From NCBI GenBank assembly GCA_963725655.1, contig CAVRYY010000001.1:620001-684000 (forward strand): 64,000 nucleotides of DNA, read 5' to 3'. The position numbers and the translations under genes are program-made. The notes beneath the pieces are model-generated. The model worked only from the letters and a program-made list of their open reading frames with translations, had not been told where the DNA came from and ran no database searches. Of this stretch, positions 15,223 through 23,553 are shown in pieces. This DNA is from CAVRXT01 sp963725655. Lineage in GTDB: Bacteria; Acidobacteriota; Terriglobia; Acidiferrales; UBA7541. Position 1 is the stretch's first letter. The number at the start of each line of letters is the position of its first letter.

Positions 15223-16296
15223 GTGAACCTCCGCCCCGTTCGCCTCGAACCCGTGTTCGACGCCCGCCCCTGGGGCACTCGGACTTTGCTGCCGCTTTAC
15301 CCAGAAAAGATCGGCCTGCGGGAAAGCATCGGGGAAGCCTGGCTGACCGGAAATCAGTGCAAGTTTGCCGACGGCCCCTTCGCGGGAAAAAAGCTGGGCG
15401 AAGTGTGGCCGCAAGTGCCGGCCGAGTGGGCCGGGACTGCGCTGGCGAACGAAAAGACTTTCCCGCTGCTGGTGAAATTCCTGTTCACCGAAGATAAGCC
15501 GTCGGTGCAAGTGCATCCGCACGACGAATATGCGGCGCGGCACGAAGCCGACAAGGGCGGGCGCGGTAAGACCGAGATGTGGTACGTGGTGTCTGCGCGC
15601 AAGGGCGCGGAAGTGCTGGTGGGCCTGAAGCCCGGCGTCACCCGCGAATCTTTTCGGAAATCGATCGAGGACTGCACCGCGGAAAACAATCTGGCGCGCA
15701 TTCCGATGCAAGCCGACGACGCGGTATTCGTCCCGGCGGGCACGGCGCATACGATTGGCGGCGGCCTGGTGCTCTGCGAGATTCAGCAGCACTCGGACCT
15801 TACCTATCGCGTTTACGATTACGATCGTCGCGATGCCCAGGGCAACCCGCGCACACTGCACGTGGACAAGGCCCTGGACGTAATCAAGTTCGGCAAGCAG
15901 GTGGGCGGGAAGCTCGATCCGGTGACCATCGAACGCGGGCCGATAACCGAAACTTACTTGGTATCCTGCAGCTACTTCGCCACCGAACGATGGGATTTCC
16001 ACCTGCCGATCGGCTCCGCTACCGTGCCGGAGCACTTCGACCTGCTGATTTTCCTGGAAGGGAGTGGGCGCCTGGAATGGGGCCACGCCAGCGCCGGCGT
16101 CGGCGGCGAATCCGCGCCATTTTCCGCATCGCAACTCTGGTTGTTGCCTGCCGCGCTGGGCAATTACAAAATCGTTCCGGAAAATCGCACCGCGTTGTTG
16201 CGCACCTATGTGCCATCGAGCCCGGACGAAATAGTGCGCAGGCTCGCGGGGCAGGGAATTCCGAAGAAGAGATTGTCGCGCCTGGTGTTTTCGTGA
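15223..16296 (+). CDS. manA: Mannose-6-phosphate isomerase, type I
   Basis: 357 residues from a GTG 4 bases after the aminotransferase stop. It is a cupin-type zinc isomerase that interconverts fructose-6-P and mannose-6-P. Zinc ligands are visible in VQVHPHDEYA (Gln, His, about residues 91-94) and in FVPAGTAHTIGGG (His). RPWGTRTL, EAWLTGN and LTYRVYDYDR are typical. It feeds the downstream manC (start overlaps its stop) and the phosphohexomutase, so mannose-6-P goes to GDP-mannose. Confidence 0.92.
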   Translation: MNLRPVRLEPVFDARPWGTRTLLPLYPEKIGLRESIGEAWLTGNQCKFADGPFAGKKLGEVWPQVPAEWAGTALANEKTFPLLVKFLFTEDKPSVQVHPHDEYAARHEADKGGRGKTEMWYVVSARKGAEVLVGLKPGVTRESFRKSIEDCTAENNLARIPMQADDAVFVPAGTAHTIGGGLVLCEIQQHSDLTYRVYDYDRRDAQGNPRTLHVDKALDVIKFGKQVGGKLDPVTIERGPITETYLVSCSYFATERWDFHLPIGSATVPEHFDLLIFLEGSGRLEWGHASAGVGGESAPFSASQLWLLPAALGNYKIVPENRTALLRTYVPSSPDEIVRRLAGQGIPKKRLSRLVFS

Positions 16297-17417
16297 AAAA
16301 GACGAATCTGCCGGCATGCGCGGTGTTGCTCGCCGGCGGCCGCGGCACGCGCTTCTGGCCTCGCAGCCGCACCCGCACCCCCAAGCAGCTTTTGAATATC
16401 GCCGGACGCGAGACCATGATCCGCGAGACGGCCACGCGGCTCGATCCGCTGTTTCCGTCCGCCAATATTTGGGTAGTGACCAACGACGAGCAAATCTCTG
16501 CGATTCGCAAGGAGCTGCCGGGCGTCCCTCGCTCGCACACATTGTCCGAACCCGCCGGCCGGAACACTGCGGCGGCGATTGGACTAGCGGCGATTCACCT
16601 GGCCCATCAGCATGGCGACGCGTTGATGGCGGTGCTGCCTGCGGATAGCTACATCGGCAAACCGGAGTTGTATCGCAAGATTCTGAGCGCGGCGCTGGAT
16701 CTGGCGCGCACGCCGGGGAATCTGGTAGTGATCGGCATCCCGCCTACGCAGCCCGAGACGGGATACGGATATATCGAACGCGGCGCGGCGGCGGCGAAAC
16801 CGCGCGGACGGACCGCGTACGCGGTTCGCCGGTTCACTGAGAAGCCCGAATTGCCGGTGGCGCGGAAATACGTTCGCTCGCAGCGCTATTTCTGGAATGC
16901 AGGGATGTTTTTCTGGCGCGTCTCCACATTTCTGGAAAATCTAGAGCGCTACCTTCCGGCAACGCGCGCGGCGCTGGCGGAGCTTTCTCGAAGCATTGGC
17001 ACCCGCGGCTACGAAAAGGTGCTACACCGGATTTATCCGACGCTCGAGAATATTTCCGTGGACTACGCGATGATGGAGCCGGCCACCCGGCCTTCGGAAG
17101 CCGCTGCCCGGAACGGCGGGGGAGTGTTCGTGCTGCCGGCCGAGGTGGGGTGGAGCGACATCGGTTCATGGGCCGCGGTGTACGATCTCCTGGCGAAAAA
17201 GGCCGGTGAGAACGTTTCGGCCGGCCCGCATTTTGCGCACGACGCGCGGGGCAACTATTTCTGGTCGGCGAAGAAATTTGTTGCCGCGGTGGGCGTGAAC
17301 GACCTGGTGGTAGTGGAAACCAACGACGCCATCCTGATCTGCCCGCGCAGCCGGGCCCAGGACGTGGGCAAAATTGTGAAGGCGCTCGAAGCCGAAAAGC
17401 GCCACGAGTTGCTGTAG
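16293..17417 (+). CDS. manC: Mannose-1-phosphate guanylyltransferase
   Basis: 374 residues. The GTG at 16293 overlaps the manA stop (GTGA), giving translational coupling; the frame extends further upstream but that part is the manA coding region read out of frame. The N-terminal LLAGGRGTRFWPRSRTRTPKQLL is the nucleotide-binding signature of GDP-mannose pyrophosphorylases, with PAGRNTAAAIGLAAIHL and FTEKPE further on. The reaction is GTP plus mannose-1-P to GDP-mannose. The usual C-terminal isomerase domain of long ManC is absent, which fits a separate manA. Confidence 0.92.
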   Translation: MKKTNLPACAVLLAGGRGTRFWPRSRTRTPKQLLNIAGRETMIRETATRLDPLFPSANIWVVTNDEQISAIRKELPGVPRSHTLSEPAGRNTAAAIGLAAIHLAHQHGDALMAVLPADSYIGKPELYRKILSAALDLARTPGNLVVIGIPPTQPETGYGYIERGAAAAKPRGRTAYAVRRFTEKPELPVARKYVRSQRYFWNAGMFFWRVSTFLENLERYLPATRAALAELSRSIGTRGYEKVLHRIYPTLENISVDYAMMEPATRPSEAAARNGGGVFVLPAEVGWSDIGSWAAVYDLLAKKAGENVSAGPHFAHDARGNYFWSAKKFVAAVGVNDLVVVETNDAILICPRSRAQDVGKIVKALEAEKRHELL

Positions 17418-17540
17418 TCTCCCCGTTTGCCAGCGTGTCGCTTCCCCACTCGACTCCATGCCAATTTGGCACAGCGATGGGCACACCACATCTCGCGGCA
17501 GCGTGGCTGTCCCTCTCCCATTCGCTTATACTTCTGAACC

Positions 17541-18950
17541 GTGACTAAAATAAAATTTGGAACCGACGGCTGGCGAGCGGTAATCGCCGAGGATTTTACC
17601 GAAGACAACGTGCGCATCGTGGCGCACGCGGCCGCGCGCTACGTGGTCCGCGTGGAACAGCCGGCGCACGGCGTGATCGTGGGCTACGACACCCGCTTTG
17701 GTTCGGAACGCTTCGCGCGGGTAGTCGCCGAAACCATCGCCGCTACTGGGACGCCAGTGTGGCTCTCCGATCGCGCCTGTCCTACGCCGGCGATTTCCTT
17801 GATGGTGAAACAGCGCGGCGCGGCGGCAGGAATTCAAGTCACCGCCAGCCACAATCCGGCACGCTGGAACGGAATCAAGTTCAAGGCCACCTACGGCAGT
17901 TCGGCGTCTCCGGCGATCGTCGCGCAAATCGAGACGCAACTGGCAGTCACGCTCAAAGACGGAGTCCCGTCACTCCCGCCCCGCAACGACCTGATCCATC
18001 CGCTCGATGTGCGCACCCCGTATCTAGATACGATCGAAAAATTGGTGGAGTGGGAGCGGCTGCGCGAAGCGGGCTTCCGATTCGTGGCCGATCCCATGCA
18101 TGGATCCGCGCGCGGACTACTGCGCGAACTTTTGACGCGGAACGGCGTGGAATGCGACGAAATCCGCGGCACCCGCGATCCGCTGTTCGGCGGGGTGAAC
18201 CCGGAACCAATCGAGCCGCACGTGGCCGCGCTGCAGCGCGCAGTAGTGGCGGGAAAATACGATGCGGGACTTGCCGCCGACGGCGATGGCGACCGCATCG
18301 GCGCGGTGGATCGCAACGGCGTCTTCGTAAATCCCCACCAGATTTTTTCCATTTTGTTCTGGCACTTGGCCGGAACGCGACAACTGGACGGCGATGTCGC
18401 CAAGACGTTTTCCACCACCAAAATGATCGACAAAATTGCCGCGAAATTTTCTCGCAAGGTGTGGGAGACGCCGATCGGCTTCAAGTACATCTGCGACCGC
18501 ATGCTCGAGGGCAATATCTTGCTGGGCGGTGAAGAGAGCGGCGGCATCGGCACCCGGCTGTACCTGCCGGAACGCGACGCCACCATGAACGCGCTGCTTC
18601 TGGCGGAAGTGATGGCCTGGCACGGCAAGCGGCTCGAGGAACTGGTAGCGATGCTGCAAGCGGAGTTCGGCGAACATCACTACGGCCGCGTCGATCTGGA
18701 ATTGCGGCCCGGCCAGAAAGAACTCGCGCTCGAACTTTTCGCCAGCGGCAAAGTTACCGAAATTCTCGAGTGGCCGGTGGTTCGCCAGGAAGACCTGGAC
18801 GGAGTAAAAGTTTTTCTCGGCGACATCGGCTGGTTGTTAGTGCGCGGTTCGGGCACCGAGCCGATGCTGCGCGTATACTCGGAAACGACCAGCCCGGATA
18901 CCACGCGCCGGGTGCTCGATCACGTCGTGAAAATGGTACGGGAACTCTAA
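17541..18950 (+). CDS. Phosphoglucomutase/phosphomannomutase
   Basis: 469 residues, alpha-D-phosphohexomutase superfamily. It opens with IKFGTDGWRA (phosphate loop), has the catalytic serine Ser103 in TASHNPARWNGIKFK, the metal loop AADGDGDRIGAVD, the sugar-selection loop GGEESGGIG, and the C-terminal phosphate-binding RGSGTEPMLRVYSE. It shifts phosphate between C6 and C1 of glucose or mannose; next to manA/manC the mannose route (Man-6-P to Man-1-P) is likely. The start is a GTG at 17541 with weak RBS. About 120 bases separate it from manC. Confidence 0.92.
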   Translation: MTKIKFGTDGWRAVIAEDFTEDNVRIVAHAAARYVVRVEQPAHGVIVGYDTRFGSERFARVVAETIAATGTPVWLSDRACPTPAISLMVKQRGAAAGIQVTASHNPARWNGIKFKATYGSSASPAIVAQIETQLAVTLKDGVPSLPPRNDLIHPLDVRTPYLDTIEKLVEWERLREAGFRFVADPMHGSARGLLRELLTRNGVECDEIRGTRDPLFGGVNPEPIEPHVAALQRAVVAGKYDAGLAADGDGDRIGAVDRNGVFVNPHQIFSILFWHLAGTRQLDGDVAKTFSTTKMIDKIAAKFSRKVWETPIGFKYICDRMLEGNILLGGEESGGIGTRLYLPERDATMNALLLAEVMAWHGKRLEELVAMLQAEFGEHHYGRVDLELRPGQKELALELFASGKVTEILEWPVVRQEDLDGVKVFLGDIGWLLVRGSGTEPMLRVYSETTSPDTTRRVLDHVVKMVREL

Positions 18951-18959
18951 AGGACAACC

Positions 18960-19841
18960 GTGAAGCGCCGAATTTTTACCCTCGATGTATTTACGAATAA
19001 GGCCTACGCCGGCAATCCGTTGGCAGTGGTGACCGATGGCGATGGCATTACTACCCAGCGCATGCAGGCAGTGGCGCGCGAGATGAACCTCTCCGAGACC
19101 GTTTTCATTCAGCGCCCCTCGAATAATCGCGCCCTGGCGCGCCTGCGAATTTTCACCACCACCACCGAGCTGCCCCTGGCGGGTCATCCGGTGATCGGCA
19201 CGTGGTTCTTGCTGGCCGAGCTAGGCGTGGTTCCCGCCGCCGAGGGTTCGGTTCACGTGCTGCAGCAAACCGGCGCGGGAATTTTACCGGTGGAGATCGA
19301 GTTTCACGACGGGCGTCCGCAGCGCGTCACCATGACCCAGAAGCCGGCTCAGTTCCGGCAGGCGCCATGCTCTGCCGCGGCGCTGGCCAAGGCGCTAGGC
19401 CTGCGCGCCTCGGACCTCGACTCCAAATTGCCGATCGAAGTCGTTTCCACCGGCATATTCAACATGATGGTTCCTATTGTTTCGCGCGCCGCGCTGGCGC
19501 GCATCCGGATGGATACTCGCGCTCTCTACAGTTTGCTGGCCAAGAGCGGCGTAATGGCCTATTGCTTCACGCTAACTGGCGCAGGCAAAGCGCAGACGCG
19601 TGGTTTGTTGCCGTGGGGCGTGCAGGAAGATCCCGCCACAGGATCAGCGGCGGGTTCCTTGGGCGCCTATCTGGTCCGCCACGGAAAGCTGGTTCTCGGC
19701 CAGCAATTAGCGATCCAGCAGGGAATCGAGATGGGCCGCCCCAGCGAGATCAACGTAGCTATCACCGAAGAAAAACGCCGTCTGGTCCCCAAAGTAAGCG
19801 GCTCAGCAGTGCGCATCATGGAAGGCACAATCGAGGCGTAG
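18960..19841 (+). CDS. PhzF-family isomerase/epimerase
   Basis: 293 residues with the PhzF/diaminopimelate-epimerase fold in two halves. Residues FTLDVFTNKAYAGNPLAVV, the catalytic Glu46 in MNLSETVFIQ, ELPLAGHPVIGTWFLLAE and the second-half GVQEDPATGSAAGSLGAYLV are signature features. The family isomerizes or epimerizes small acids (PhzF in phenazine synthesis, others unknown); the local substrate is unknown. GTG start 9 bases after the phosphohexomutase stop, so it is probably the last gene of this operon. Confidence 0.9.
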   Translation: MKRRIFTLDVFTNKAYAGNPLAVVTDGDGITTQRMQAVAREMNLSETVFIQRPSNNRALARLRIFTTTTELPLAGHPVIGTWFLLAELGVVPAAEGSVHVLQQTGAGILPVEIEFHDGRPQRVTMTQKPAQFRQAPCSAAALAKALGLRASDLDSKLPIEVVSTGIFNMMVPIVSRAALARIRMDTRALYSLLAKSGVMAYCFTLTGAGKAQTRGLLPWGVQEDPATGSAAGSLGAYLVRHGKLVLGQQLAIQQGIEMGRPSEINVAITEEKRRLVPKVSGSAVRIMEGTIEA

Positions 19842-19879
19842 CCGTTGTAGTAGCCTCATATCTTTGGGTGCGGCGCCGG

Positions 19880-20302
19880 TCAGCTCTGCGGGGCCGATTG
19901 AGGAGCGGCTTTCAACGCAGCGTCAAGAATTCCGTTCAGAAACGCTGGGGATTCCGCCGAGGAAAATTTCTTGGCGAGTTCGATCGCTTCATCCAGAATT
20001 ACGCGCGGCGGCGCCGAACCGGAGTGCAGCTCGAAAATCGCCAGGCGCAGGATGTTGCGATCCACTACTGCCAGGCGCTCGATGCGCCAGTTTTCAGACA
20101 GCGTTTCGATCAGCGTGTCGCTAGTCTCGCAGTGCCCCACCGCCCCCTCGAACAACTGCTCGGCGAATTTTCGCGTGGATTCCTGGGCCCGCGCGGTCTT
20201 CCAGAAATTGTGCTCGATCTGCGCGGGCTGTTGCCGGGCCAGGTCCCATTCAAACAACATCTGCAGAGCGAACTCGCGTGATTTGCGTCGTAGTGTTGCC
20301 AT
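19880..20302 (-). CDS. nusB: Transcription antitermination factor NusB
   Basis: 140 residues, all-alpha RNA-binding protein of the antitermination complex for rRNA operons. RKSREFALQMLFEWDL at the N terminus and TWRIERLAVVDRNILRLAIFEL / VILDEAIELAKKFSSAESPAFLNGILDA near the C terminus are NusB signatures. It stands one base after ribH on the same strand, the classic ribH-nusB pair. The gene is transcribed toward, and converges with, the PhzF gene. Confidence 0.95.
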   Translation of the reverse strand: MATLRRKSREFALQMLFEWDLARQQPAQIEHNFWKTARAQESTRKFAEQLFEGAVGHCETSDTLIETLSENWRIERLAVVDRNILRLAIFELHSGSAPPRVILDEAIELAKKFSSAESPAFLNGILDAALKAAPQSAPQS

Positions 20303-20303
20303 A

Positions 20304-20867
20304 TTAGCGTTGGCCGCCGCGGCCAGAATGTTTGGCGGAGCGGCGGGTTGGCGGCGCGGCCGGAGCGCCTGAACCCGAATTGCCGGAAAGCTGGTGCGAG
20401 AGATTCGCCATTTCGATGGCGGTCAGCCCCGCTTCAAAACCCTTGTTGCCCATTTTCAATCCTGCCCGATCGATAGCCTGCTCCAGATTCTCGCAAGTAA
20501 GAACACAAAAAATCATCGGCACCCCGGTATCCATCTGCGCGAGCTGAATCCCGCGCGCTGATTCCCCTGCCACGTATTCGTAATGCGCGGTATCGCCGCG
20601 AATCACGCATCCGATGCAAATCACCGCGTCGCTACGGCCTGATTCGGCAAGCTGTTTGGCCGCCACCGGTATTTCGAACGCGCCCGGCACGCGCACCACT
20701 TCAATCTGATCGGCCGCAGCGCCCGATCGCTCCAGCGCGTCCAAGGCCCCCGCCAGTAAGCGGTCGGTGATGAACTGGTTGAACCGGCTGACTACGATGC
20801 CGATATGCAAACCGGCGGCGGTCAAAGCTCCGGTGGTAGCGGCGGGCTGAATTTTATCAGGCGGCAT
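20304..20867 (-). CDS. ribH: 6,7-dimethyl-8-ribityllumazine synthase
   Basis: 187 residues from the ATG at 20867; a frame extension to 20957 lies within the upstream gene and was not used. It joins 5-amino-6-ribitylaminouracil and dihydroxybutanone phosphate in riboflavin synthesis. GLHIGIVVSRFNQFITDRLLAGALDAL, VPGAFEIPVAAKQLA, CVIRGDTAHYEYVAGESARGI and the C-terminal NKGFEAGLTAIEM are conserved (His in DTAHYEYV is the acid/base). The C-terminal tail (GNSGSGAPAAPPTRRSAKHSGRGGQR) is unusually long and basic. Confidence 0.95.
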   Translation of the reverse strand: MPPDKIQPAATTGALTAAGLHIGIVVSRFNQFITDRLLAGALDALERSGAAADQIEVVRVPGAFEIPVAAKQLAESGRSDAVICIGCVIRGDTAHYEYVAGESARGIQLAQMDTGVPMIFCVLTCENLEQAIDRAGLKMGNKGFEAGLTAIEMANLSHQLSGNSGSGAPAAPPTRRSAKHSGRGGQR

Positions 20868-20878
20868 GCGGCGTGCGT

Positions 20879-21661
20879 TTACTTTCCTTGAAATTTGGCT
20901 GGCCGCTTTTCCACGAAAGCGCGGGTTCCTTCGCGCATGTCCTCGCTGGCGCAGCACAGTCCGAACAAGGTCGCTTCGAGAAACATCCCCTCTTCCTGAG
21001 GCATTTCGAATCCGCGTTCGATAGCTTCCATCGAAAACTTCACCGCCAGCGACGCATTCGCAATAATTTTCTTGGCCATCGCTTCGGCCGCCGGCAACAG
21101 CTCCGCCGGTTCCACCACGCGGTTTACCAGGCCGATCCGCAGCGCTTCCTCCGCGGAAATTACGTCTCCGGTGAGAATCAATTCATGCGCCACGCCTTTT
21201 CCGCATAGCCGCGCTAACCGTTGCGAGCCGCCATAACCCGGTATGATTCCGAGCTTCACTTCCGGCTGGCCCAAGCGCGCAGTGCGGCTGGCGATCCGCA
21301 GCGTGCAGGCCAGGGCAAGTTCGCAGCCGCCGCCCAACGCAAATCCGTTGATCGCCGCGATCGAAGGTATTCCCATCGTCTCCAGCCGGCGAAAAACTCC
21401 CTGTCCAAAGAGCGACGTTTCTTTGCCCTGCACCGGAAGCTGCGCCGCCAACTCTTTAATGTCCGCGCCGGCCACGAACGCCTTCTCGCCCGCTCCGGTC
21501 AGGATCAGCGCGCGAATCGATTCGTCGCCGCGAACCGCGTCCAGCGCCGCGCCAAGCTCTTCCACCGTCTTACGGTTCAGCGCATTCAGCGCCGCGGGCC
21601 GGTTGAACGTGATGCGCGCGATCTGCTCGCTAGTCTCAAAGAGGAGATTCTCGTAACTCAT
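20879..21661 (-). CDS. Enoyl-CoA hydratase/isomerase family protein
   Basis: 260 residues from the ATG at 21661; an in-frame TTG two codons before is less likely. Crotonase fold: ARITFNRPAALNALNRKTVEEL, the oxyanion-hole segments FVAGADIKELA and FALGGGCELALACTLRIAS, and LGIIPGYGGSQRLARL with the catalytic Glu region. It adds water to 2-enoyl-CoA in beta-oxidation or butyryl-CoA metabolism. The 3-hydroxyacyl-CoA dehydrogenase is encoded about 1 kb to the right on the same strand. Stop is 11 bases before the ribH start. Confidence 0.93.
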   Translation of the reverse strand: MSYENLLFETSEQIARITFNRPAALNALNRKTVEELGAALDAVRGDESIRALILTGAGEKAFVAGADIKELAAQLPVQGKETSLFGQGVFRRLETMGIPSIAAINGFALGGGCELALACTLRIASRTARLGQPEVKLGIIPGYGGSQRLARLCGKGVAHELILTGDVISAEEALRIGLVNRVVEPAELLPAAEAMAKKIIANASLAVKFSMEAIERGFEMPQEEGMFLEATLFGLCCASEDMREGTRAFVEKRPAKFQGK

Positions 21662-21996
21662 CCGCAAGCTGCTCCGTCCGGCGCGACAAATCCGCTAAAC
21701 GTGAAATTCCGAACGACGTATCTTCGCATCTTTTCCAGATTTTTGCTGGACTGCACCGGCGCCCATACGGAACGCTTAAGGAATTTACCAGGCGCTGTGT
21801 CCCGTTACGCGATGGCCACCAAGGGTGAATATCACATCGTTTATATTGAGGAAGGGTTAACACACGACAGTTTGATTGTGAGGCAGGTTGGCTATATCCT
21901 TCCAATAGGTAGCCACTCGATGGCTATCGTGGTCTATCCGTTACGCTCGTAGGCGAGCACTATCCAGGGCCCCCGCGTTGGGGGCCCTTTCAATTT
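21662..21996. other. Intergenic region with a possible 46-codon ORF
   Basis: This gap precedes the NYN gene. A plus-strand frame 21813-21953 would encode 46 residues (MATKGEYHIVYIEEGLTHDS...), followed 13 bases later by a strong terminator hairpin. It has no clear RBS and no recognisable family, so it is not called as a gene. Base composition is lower in GC than the flanks. Nothing else is recognised. Confidence 0.3.
21967..21990 (+). terminator. Rho-independent terminator ahead of NYN gene
   Basis: The hairpin GGGCCCCC-GCGTT-GGGGGCCC (21967-21987) is followed by TTT. It ends 7-10 bases before the NYN start codon at 21997. It either terminates upstream transcription or, being this close to the start codon, could act on NYN translation or read-through; termination is the conservative reading. 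Confidence 0.65.
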
Positions 21997-22587
21997 ATGA
22001 GCAAGAAAATTACTGTCATGCTTGATGGTGGACATCTAAGAACGCACGCCAAGAGAGCTCAACTCAACTTCAATCCCGAGTTCATCGAGAAAACAGCGCG
22101 AGCGTGCGCGCTGGATACGGAAGAAATATTCCGTATTTTGTACTATGACTGCGCTCCCTATCGGGGGACTACCGCTCTGCCCGTTTCAGGAAACTCCAAA
22201 ACCTTCACGAGTAGTGATGCGTGGCTACGTGAGCTTGCTAAGAAAGACCTCTTCGCCATCCGCCGCGGGGTTTTGAAATTTAGAGGCTTTGTCCTCAAGA
22301 AAATACCCCTGAGACCTGGCCCGGCTCTTCAAGATTCCGACTTCAGGCCGGAGTTTGAGCAGAAAGGGGTCGACATGAGGATTGGTCTCGACATGGCGAT
22401 CATTTCAGCACATCGAGCGGTCGAGTTGATCGCCCTGGCTACCAACGATACAGACTGTATAGCAGCCATGAAACATGCCCGGCGCTCAGGCGTCCAAGTA
22501 GCTCTGATTGTTGTGCCCGGATACAATCCTGCGCCCGAACTTCTTTCGCATTCTGACTTCAGTCGTCGCAATAGCTGGCCTGTCTAG
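21997..22587 (+). CDS. NYN-domain (PIN-like) RNA nuclease
   Basis: 196 residues. ITVMLDGGHLRTHAK at the start supplies Asp10; EQKGVDMRIGLDMAI supplies Asp126 and Asp132; LATNDTDCIAAMKHARRSGVQV supplies Asp151 and Asp153. These acidic residues are the metal-binding set of NYN nucleases (LabA/DUF88 group). Such proteins cleave RNA; some sit in defence or RNA-turnover contexts. There is no partner gene nearby on its strand: both neighbours are minus-strand CoA enzymes. The gene looks less GC-rich than its surroundings and has a terminator right in front of it, so it may be an acquired singleton. Confidence 0.82.
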   Translation: MSKKITVMLDGGHLRTHAKRAQLNFNPEFIEKTARACALDTEEIFRILYYDCAPYRGTTALPVSGNSKTFTSSDAWLRELAKKDLFAIRRGVLKFRGFVLKKIPLRPGPALQDSDFRPEFEQKGVDMRIGLDMAIISAHRAVELIALATNDTDCIAAMKHARRSGVQVALIVVPGYNPAPELLSHSDFSRRNSWPV

Positions 22588-22619
22588 ATGCCATGTAAAA
22601 ATCAGTCATCAGCTTCTAG

Positions 22620-23504
22620 CTAGGTCAGCTGTTGCGCTTTGGGGTTGGCCGGATCGCTATAGTCATAGAAACCGCGGCCCGCTTTGCGGCCGTTCCATCC
22701 GGCCAGGGCCATGCGCTTCAGCAGCGGCGGCGCGGCAAAACGCTTTTCCTTGAATTCGTTGAACATGATGTCGGCGATGTAGACGGTAGTATCGATGCCC
22801 ACAAAATCGAGCAGCGTCAACGGTCCCATAGGATAGCCGCAGCCAAGTTTCATCGAGTTATCGATATCCGTCACCGACGCCACGCCCTCTTCCAGCGCCC
22901 GCACCGCATCCAGCAGATACGGCACCAGCAACCGGTTGACGATGAACCCGGTGCGGTCGCTGGTGCGCACCGGCGTCTTGCCTACCTTCACCGCGTACCC
23001 CACCACTTCCTCGTACACCTTCGCATCCGAGGCGATGGTGCGAATCACTTCCACCAGCTTCATCACCGGCACCGGGTTGAAGAAGTGCAGTCCCAGAAAG
23101 CGATCGGGGCGCTTGGTGAATGTAGCCATCTCGGTGATCGAAAGCGAAGATGTGTTGCTGCAAAAGATCGTGGCGCCGCCGCACATGGAATCCAGCGCCG
23201 TCCACAATTCTTTCTTCGCCGGCAGCTGTTCGACGATCGCTTCGATGATCAGGTCGCAGTCCTTCAAGTCTTCCAGCGATGTAGTGCCCCGCAGCCGCGA
23301 GCGGGCCTGATCGCGAGCTTCGCTGGTGAGCGTGCCCTTGTCGACCATGCGCTGCAAATTCTTCTCGATCGACTGCAAGCCTTTGTCGATTACCGCCGGC
23401 GAGACTTCGCGGACCACAACCGTACAGCCTCCCTGCGCCGCCACCTGCGCGATGCCAGAGCCCATTAGTCCGCAGCCCACCACACCCACTTTTTCAATCG
23501 CCAT
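22620..23504 (-). CDS. 3-hydroxybutyryl-CoA dehydrogenase
   Basis: 294 residues from the ATG at 23504, preceded by GAGGTG. The N-terminal Rossmann signature is VGVVGCGLMGSGIAQVAAQGG; the catalytic His is in LGLHFFNPVPVMKLVEVI; the C-terminal domain has YGYPMGPLTLLDFVGIDT. It oxidizes 3-hydroxyacyl-CoA with NAD or NADP in beta-oxidation or butanoyl-CoA synthesis. With the enoyl-CoA hydratase (20879-21661) and the acyl-CoA dehydrogenase at 41405-42577 it could serve fatty acid or butyrate turnover. The intervening NYN gene breaks the cluster. Confidence 0.93.
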   Translation of the reverse strand: MAIEKVGVVGCGLMGSGIAQVAAQGGCTVVVREVSPAVIDKGLQSIEKNLQRMVDKGTLTSEARDQARSRLRGTTSLEDLKDCDLIIEAIVEQLPAKKELWTALDSMCGGATIFCSNTSSLSITEMATFTKRPDRFLGLHFFNPVPVMKLVEVIRTIASDAKVYEEVVGYAVKVGKTPVRTSDRTGFIVNRLLVPYLLDAVRALEEGVASVTDIDNSMKLGCGYPMGPLTLLDFVGIDTTVYIADIMFNEFKEKRFAAPPLLKRMALAGWNGRKAGRGFYDYSDPANPKAQQLT

Positions 23505-23553
23505 CGCTTGCACCTCGAGAAGTCGTCCCGTCCGGATAACAGCTTATGTTTTA

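Noticed and set aside
15579..16292. Upstream extension of manC to give a 612-codon protein
   Set aside because: This part overlaps manA out of frame; the GTG at 16293 that overlaps the manA stop gives a normal-length guanylyltransferase.
14839..16542. Long leftward open frame (567 codons) antisense to the aminotransferase, manA and manC
   Set aside because: It lies opposite genes with clear catalytic motifs, has an Arg/Ser-rich composition typical of the antisense frame in high-GC DNA, and shows no family features.
21636..21905. Leftward 89-codon frame upstream of the enoyl-CoA hydratase
   Set aside because: No RBS and no recognisable features; it overlaps the 5' end of the hydratase gene in another frame.
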